Assembly (NCBI GenBank): GCA_030590525.1
Contig: JAUUYI010000047.1
Location: forward strand, 1-10,080
Direction: 5' to 3'
From: Sedimenticola sp.
Lineage (GTDB): Bacteria; Pseudomonadota; Gammaproteobacteria; Chromatiales; Chromatiaceae
DNA length: 10,080 nt
Part shown: in pieces, positions 8,007-10,080 of the stretch
How the letters are laid out: every line of letters starts with the position of its first letter
Numbering within the stretch: the first letter of the stretch is position 1
Notes under the pieces: generated by a model
What the model was told of the DNA's origin: nothing
The model's database searches: none
The model's input: the letters and a program-made list of their open reading frames with translations, nothing else
Translations under genes and position numbers: made by a program

Positions 8007-8603
8007 ATGCTGACAGTCGGGCTGACCGGGGGGATCGGCTGCGGTAAATCCCGGGTGAGCGAGCTGTTTCGACAGATGGACGTGCCGGTGATCGATGCCG
8101 ACCGTGTCGCCCGGGAGATGGTGGAGCCCGGCCAGCCGGCACTGGCGGAGATCCGGCAGCGGTTCGGAGAGGGTATACTGCTATCGACCGGGAAACTGGA
8201 TCGCAGGCAGTTGCGGGCCATCGTGTTCCGGGATCCCCAGGCGCGCCACGATCTGGAGCGAATACTCCACCCCCGGATCCTGGCACAGATGCAGGAGAAA
8301 CTGGCCAGCCTCGATACCCGCTATGCCATTCTATCGATCCCCCTGCTGCTCGAGACCGGTCGACAGGGGGTGGACCGGGTATTAGTCATCGATTGCCCAC
8401 CCGAACTCCAGGTCAAGCGGGTCTGCGCCCGCGACCAGATCACCCCGAAGCAGGTGCGAAAGATCATGGCGACCCAGGTCGACCGCCAGACCCGGCTGGC
8501 CGCCGCCGATGACCTGATCGACAATACCGGGCCACCGGAGGCACTGGAGCCGCAGATACGGGCACTGCATACGCGGTATTCAACGCGTTCTTCGAGGCCA
8601 TGA
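8007..8603 (+). CDS. coaE: Dephospho-CoA kinase CoaE
   Basis: CoaE catalyses the last step of coenzyme A synthesis, ATP-dependent phosphorylation of the 3'-OH of dephospho-CoA, in the cytoplasm. The 198-residue length is typical. The P-loop GGIGCGKS is at residues 8-15, followed by the substrate-site segment VIDADRVAREMV (28-39). PLLLETG (112-118) and the C-terminal MATQVDRQTRLAAADDLIDNTG region carry the family's conserved Arg and Asn-Gly residues. The start lies two bases after the pilD stop, which implies translational coupling, and there is no separate ribosome binding site of note. The pilD-coaE pairing is a known gammaproteobacterial arrangement with no direct functional link to pili. 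Confidence 0.96.
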   Translation: MLTVGLTGGIGCGKSRVSELFRQMDVPVIDADRVAREMVEPGQPALAEIRQRFGEGILLSTGKLDRRQLRAIVFRDPQARHDLERILHPRILAQMQEKLASLDTRYAILSIPLLLETGRQGVDRVLVIDCPPELQVKRVCARDQITPKQVRKIMATQVDRQTRLAAADDLIDNTGPPEALEPQIRALHTRYSTRSSRP

Positions 8604-8657
8604 AGGAAGGTATCTCCCGCAGCATAAATGGCAAACGGGAATGGCCGCTTTATTCTT

Positions 8658-8682
8658 CTCCGCGCCTCCGTGTGAAACAATT
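8658..8682 (+). repeat. 8-bp-unit repeat, CTCCGYGY type (copy D)
   Basis: Units CTCCGCGC (8658-8665) and CTCCGTGT (8666-8673) are followed by GAAA and a T-rich stretch. It is the opposite-strand relative of the copy at 3307-3335, with one substitution in the first unit and GAAA instead of GAGA. Confidence 0.55.
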
Positions 8683-8702
8683 CTTTCGTGTCGATCATCA
8701 AT

Positions 8703-8731
8703 GCCGGATGCGCTTCGCTTATCCAGCCTAC
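8703..8731 (-). repeat. GTAG-headed hairpin with GGAT stem
   Basis: On the - strand GTAG (8728-8731) is followed by GCTGGAT, a loop AAGCGAAGCGC, and ATCCGGC. The stem has one G-U wobble in RNA. The head, GGAT stem core and AGCGNAGCG loop match the + strand element at 6730-6765. Confidence 0.6.
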
Positions 8732-8744
8732 AACTTACTCCTGC

Positions 8745-8765
8745 TCTTCTGTCTTCTGTCTTCTG
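8745..8765 (+). repeat. Triple 7-bp tandem repeat TCTTCTG
   Basis: Three perfect head-to-tail copies of TCTTCTG sit in the gap before zapD. It could be a slippage-prone microsatellite, but it lies about 90 bp from the start codon and no promoter element overlaps it. Confidence 0.7.
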
Positions 8766-8856
8766 AAAATCTGCATTTCCCTTTCGGGGCAAATTATAAG
8801 AAAATGGGGTTCCGTGCCTGCCACTCGAACGTACAACCTATGGCGCCCTAAACACA

Positions 8857-9633
8857 ATGTCATCCACCCTGGACATGGTCATCTACGAACATCCGTTGAA
8901 TGAAAAGACGCGTACCCTCCTGCGCCTGGAACACCTGTTCCAGCAGGTGGGCCACCATCTGCCGATTGCAGATGTCTGGAGCAGCCGGGCAACCATCGAC
9001 GGACTACTGGACATGGTCAGCATATTTTCCCGGGCTGAGATCAAGGCGGACCTGATCAAGGAACTGGATCGCCACCAGGAGAAGCTGGCCCGCATCCGGC
9101 AGACACCGGGCCTCGATACTGAGCGACTGGACCAGATCGTAGAACAGCTGAAGCAGGCAAACCAGCGTCTCTACGATATCAACGGTCAAATCGGCCAGGC
9201 TCTGCGCAAGAATGAATTCCTGAAGACCATACTGCAGCGAAAAAGCATACCGGGCGGCAGCTGTGCTTTTGACCTTTCAGAATACCACTACTGGCTGGAA
9301 CTCCCCTACGAGGCGAGACGGAAACAGCTGCAGGCGTGGCTGCAGACCCTGGAGCCGATACACGCGGCGATCGCTCTGATTCTCTCCCTGGTTCGCAGCA
9401 GCACCGATCCAACCAGCGAACAGGCAAAGTCTGGATTCTTTCAGCACAGCCTGGACCCCCAGACCCCGGCCCAGATGATCCGCGTGGGCCTGCCACGAGA
9501 TTTGAATCTGTTCGCTGAGATCAGCGGTGGCAAGCACCGGTTCACTATCCGTTTCCTGAAGCCATCCTGCGACGAGCGCCCGACGCGGGCCCAGCAAGAC
9601 GTCGTCTTCTCGCTGCACACCTGTATTCTCTGA
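8857..9633 (+). CDS. zapD: Cell division protein ZapD (FtsZ-bundling factor)
   Basis: ZapD (formerly YacF) binds the FtsZ C-terminal tail and cross-links protofilaments in the Z-ring. The 258-residue product is slightly longer than the about 247 residues of the E. coli protein. It carries the family's N-terminal VIYEHPLNEKTRTLLRLEHLF (8-28), a long helical middle region, and the hallmark ILQRKSIPGGSCAFDLSEYHYW (125-146). The ATG at 8857 gives a ten-residue extension before EHPLNE; the in-frame ATG at 8875 (MVIYEHPL) would also be acceptable, and neither has a good Shine-Dalgarno sequence. A 253-bp repeat-bearing gap precedes it, whereas yacG follows after three bases. Confidence 0.94.
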   Translation: MSSTLDMVIYEHPLNEKTRTLLRLEHLFQQVGHHLPIADVWSSRATIDGLLDMVSIFSRAEIKADLIKELDRHQEKLARIRQTPGLDTERLDQIVEQLKQANQRLYDINGQIGQALRKNEFLKTILQRKSIPGGSCAFDLSEYHYWLELPYEARRKQLQAWLQTLEPIHAAIALILSLVRSSTDPTSEQAKSGFFQHSLDPQTPAQMIRVGLPRDLNLFAEISGGKHRFTIRFLKPSCDERPTRAQQDVVFSLHTCIL

Positions 9634-9636
9634 CCG

Positions 9637-9840
9637 ATGTCAGAGAAACGGATAACTGCCCACTGCCCCACCTGCCAGACCTCCTTCGTCTGGAACAGCC
9701 TCTCCCCATGGCGCCCTTTCTGCAGTGAACGCTGCCGCCTGATCGATCTAGGTGAATGGCTGGGCGAGGGCCACCGGCTCTCCGAGCCACTGGAGGGTGA
9801 GCCGTTTTTACCGATGGATGAAGATCCAGGCAAAACATAG
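9637..9840 (+). CDS. yacG: Small zinc protein YacG (DNA gyrase inhibitor family)
   Basis: The 67-residue product matches YacG, a zinc-binding protein reported in E. coli to bind GyrB and inhibit gyrase. Four zinc ligands are visible: CPTC (Cys10, Cys13) and CSERC (Cys29, Cys33), with the family motif PFCSERCRLIDLGEWL (27-42). The C-terminal tail is acidic and disordered-looking (EGEPFLPMDEDPGKT). The gene starts three bases after the zapD stop and is the last of the pil-coaE-zapD-yacG order. No hairpin terminator follows directly; a repeat region begins about 20 bp after the stop. Confidence 0.95.
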   Translation: MSEKRITAHCPTCQTSFVWNSLSPWRPFCSERCRLIDLGEWLGEGHRLSEPLEGEPFLPMDEDPGKT

Positions 9841-9859
9841 AAAAACAAAAGCATAAAAC

Positions 9860-9908
9860 ACGTTCTCGCGCAAAGGCGCAAAGAAAACCTTTAACAACTG
9901 CTTCCTGG
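9860..9908 (-). repeat. Extended 8-bp-unit repeat with two units (copy E)
   Basis: In reverse complement this matches 6901-6956 from CCAGGAAGC through GAGAACGT, except for a substitution, a one-base indel and the loss of exactly one 8-bp unit. Only two CTTTGCGC units remain (9876-9883 and 9868-9875). Confidence 0.75.
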
Positions 9909-9933
9909 CCGCGTTCCAACTGTCAGCAGAAAT

Positions 9934-9985
9934 GTAGGGTCAAATTTATTCGACCATCGAATTGGCCGAATGAATTCGGCCCTAC
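9934..9985 (+). repeat. 52-bp two-armed palindromic element, copy 2
   Basis: Bounded by GTAGGG and CCCTAC, with two internal arms. It differs from the copy at 10021-10072 at three positions; one (A at 9942) breaks a base pair in the GGTCGAA arm. Confidence 0.85.
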
Positions 9986-10020
9986 AACGGTGCTTCGCAG
10001 TGGGCGAGGCCGCAGAGCCC

Positions 10021-10072
10021 GTAGGGTCGAATTTATTCGACCACCGAATCGGCCGAATGAATTCGGCCCTAC
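10021..10072 (+). repeat. 52-bp two-armed palindromic element, copy 3
   Basis: Same structure as the copies at 6811 and 9934, with both arms fully paired. It starts 87 bp after copy 2, and the following AACGGTGC (10073-10080) repeats what follows copy 2. The two therefore belong to an 87-bp direct tandem repeat (52-bp element plus 35-bp spacer) cut by the window edge. Confidence 0.85.
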
Positions 10073-10080
10073 AACGGTGC

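Larger units (their letters stand above)
8604..8856. other. Repeat-bearing gap between coaE and zapD
   Basis: No gene is supported. The gap holds an 8-bp-unit repeat (8658), a GTAG-headed hairpin on the - strand (8703-8731) and a triple 7-mer (8745-8765). A -10-like TATAAG at 8795-8800 lies about 57 bp before zapD, but no -35 matches it. zapD therefore may have its own promoter here, but this is not shown. Confidence 0.7.

Noticed and set aside
8600..8851. Small open frame between coaE and zapD (83 codons)
   Set aside because: It overlaps the coaE stop and runs through three repeats; no ribosome binding site or recognisable protein pattern.

Overview
The window looks like chromosomal DNA of a GC-rich gammaproteobacterium. 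The strongest argument is the gene order pilB-pilC-pilD-coaE-zapD-yacG, a classic gammaproteobacterial linkage in which type IV pilus assembly genes run into dephospho-CoA kinase, a FtsZ-bundling protein and a small zinc protein. A chromatialean or sulfur-oxidising lineage is plausible but is only a guess. All recognised genes lie on the + strand.

Layout. Positions 1-252 hold the 3' end of an unidentified secreted or pilin-like gene, followed by a GC-rich hairpin. Positions 349-2493 encode a 714-residue membrane enzyme of the sulfatase/alkaline phosphatase superfamily with a probable threonine nucleophile. Positions 2615-3103 encode a type IV prepilin with its own ribosome binding site. About 600 bp without a gene (3104-3725) is packed with short palindromic repeats. 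Then come pilB (3726-5444) and pilC (5450-6685), tightly coupled. A 437-bp repeat-filled gap follows, then pilD (7123-8004) and coaE (8007-8603), also tightly coupled. A 253-bp repeat-filled gap precedes zapD (8857-9633) and yacG (9637-9840). The window ends in more repeats (9860-10080).

How the genes work together. PilB is the cytoplasmic extension ATPase, PilC the inner-membrane platform and PilD the prepilin peptidase/methylase that would process the pilin at 2615-3103. The membrane transferase-like enzyme beside the pilin gene is a candidate pilin modifier, by analogy with the pilin phospho-form transferases of Neisseria; this is inference. CoaE, ZapD and YacG are housekeeping proteins carried along in a conserved gene order.

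The most unusual content is in the intergenic DNA. At least five distinct repeat families occupy nearly every gap: (i) GTAG-headed hairpins with a GTCGGGCAY stem; (ii) 52-bp two-armed palindromes bounded by GTAGGG/CCCTAC; (iii) GTAG-headed hairpins with a GGAT stem; (iv) GGAG-headed hairpins resembling Pseudomonas REP sequences; (v) a non-palindromic family built from two or three 8-bp units (consensus CTYYGYGY) followed by GAGA or GAAA and usually a T-rich tail. Family (v) links sequences that look unrelated at first (CTTTGCGC type and CTCCGTGT type). No transposase that could mobilise them is present in the window.
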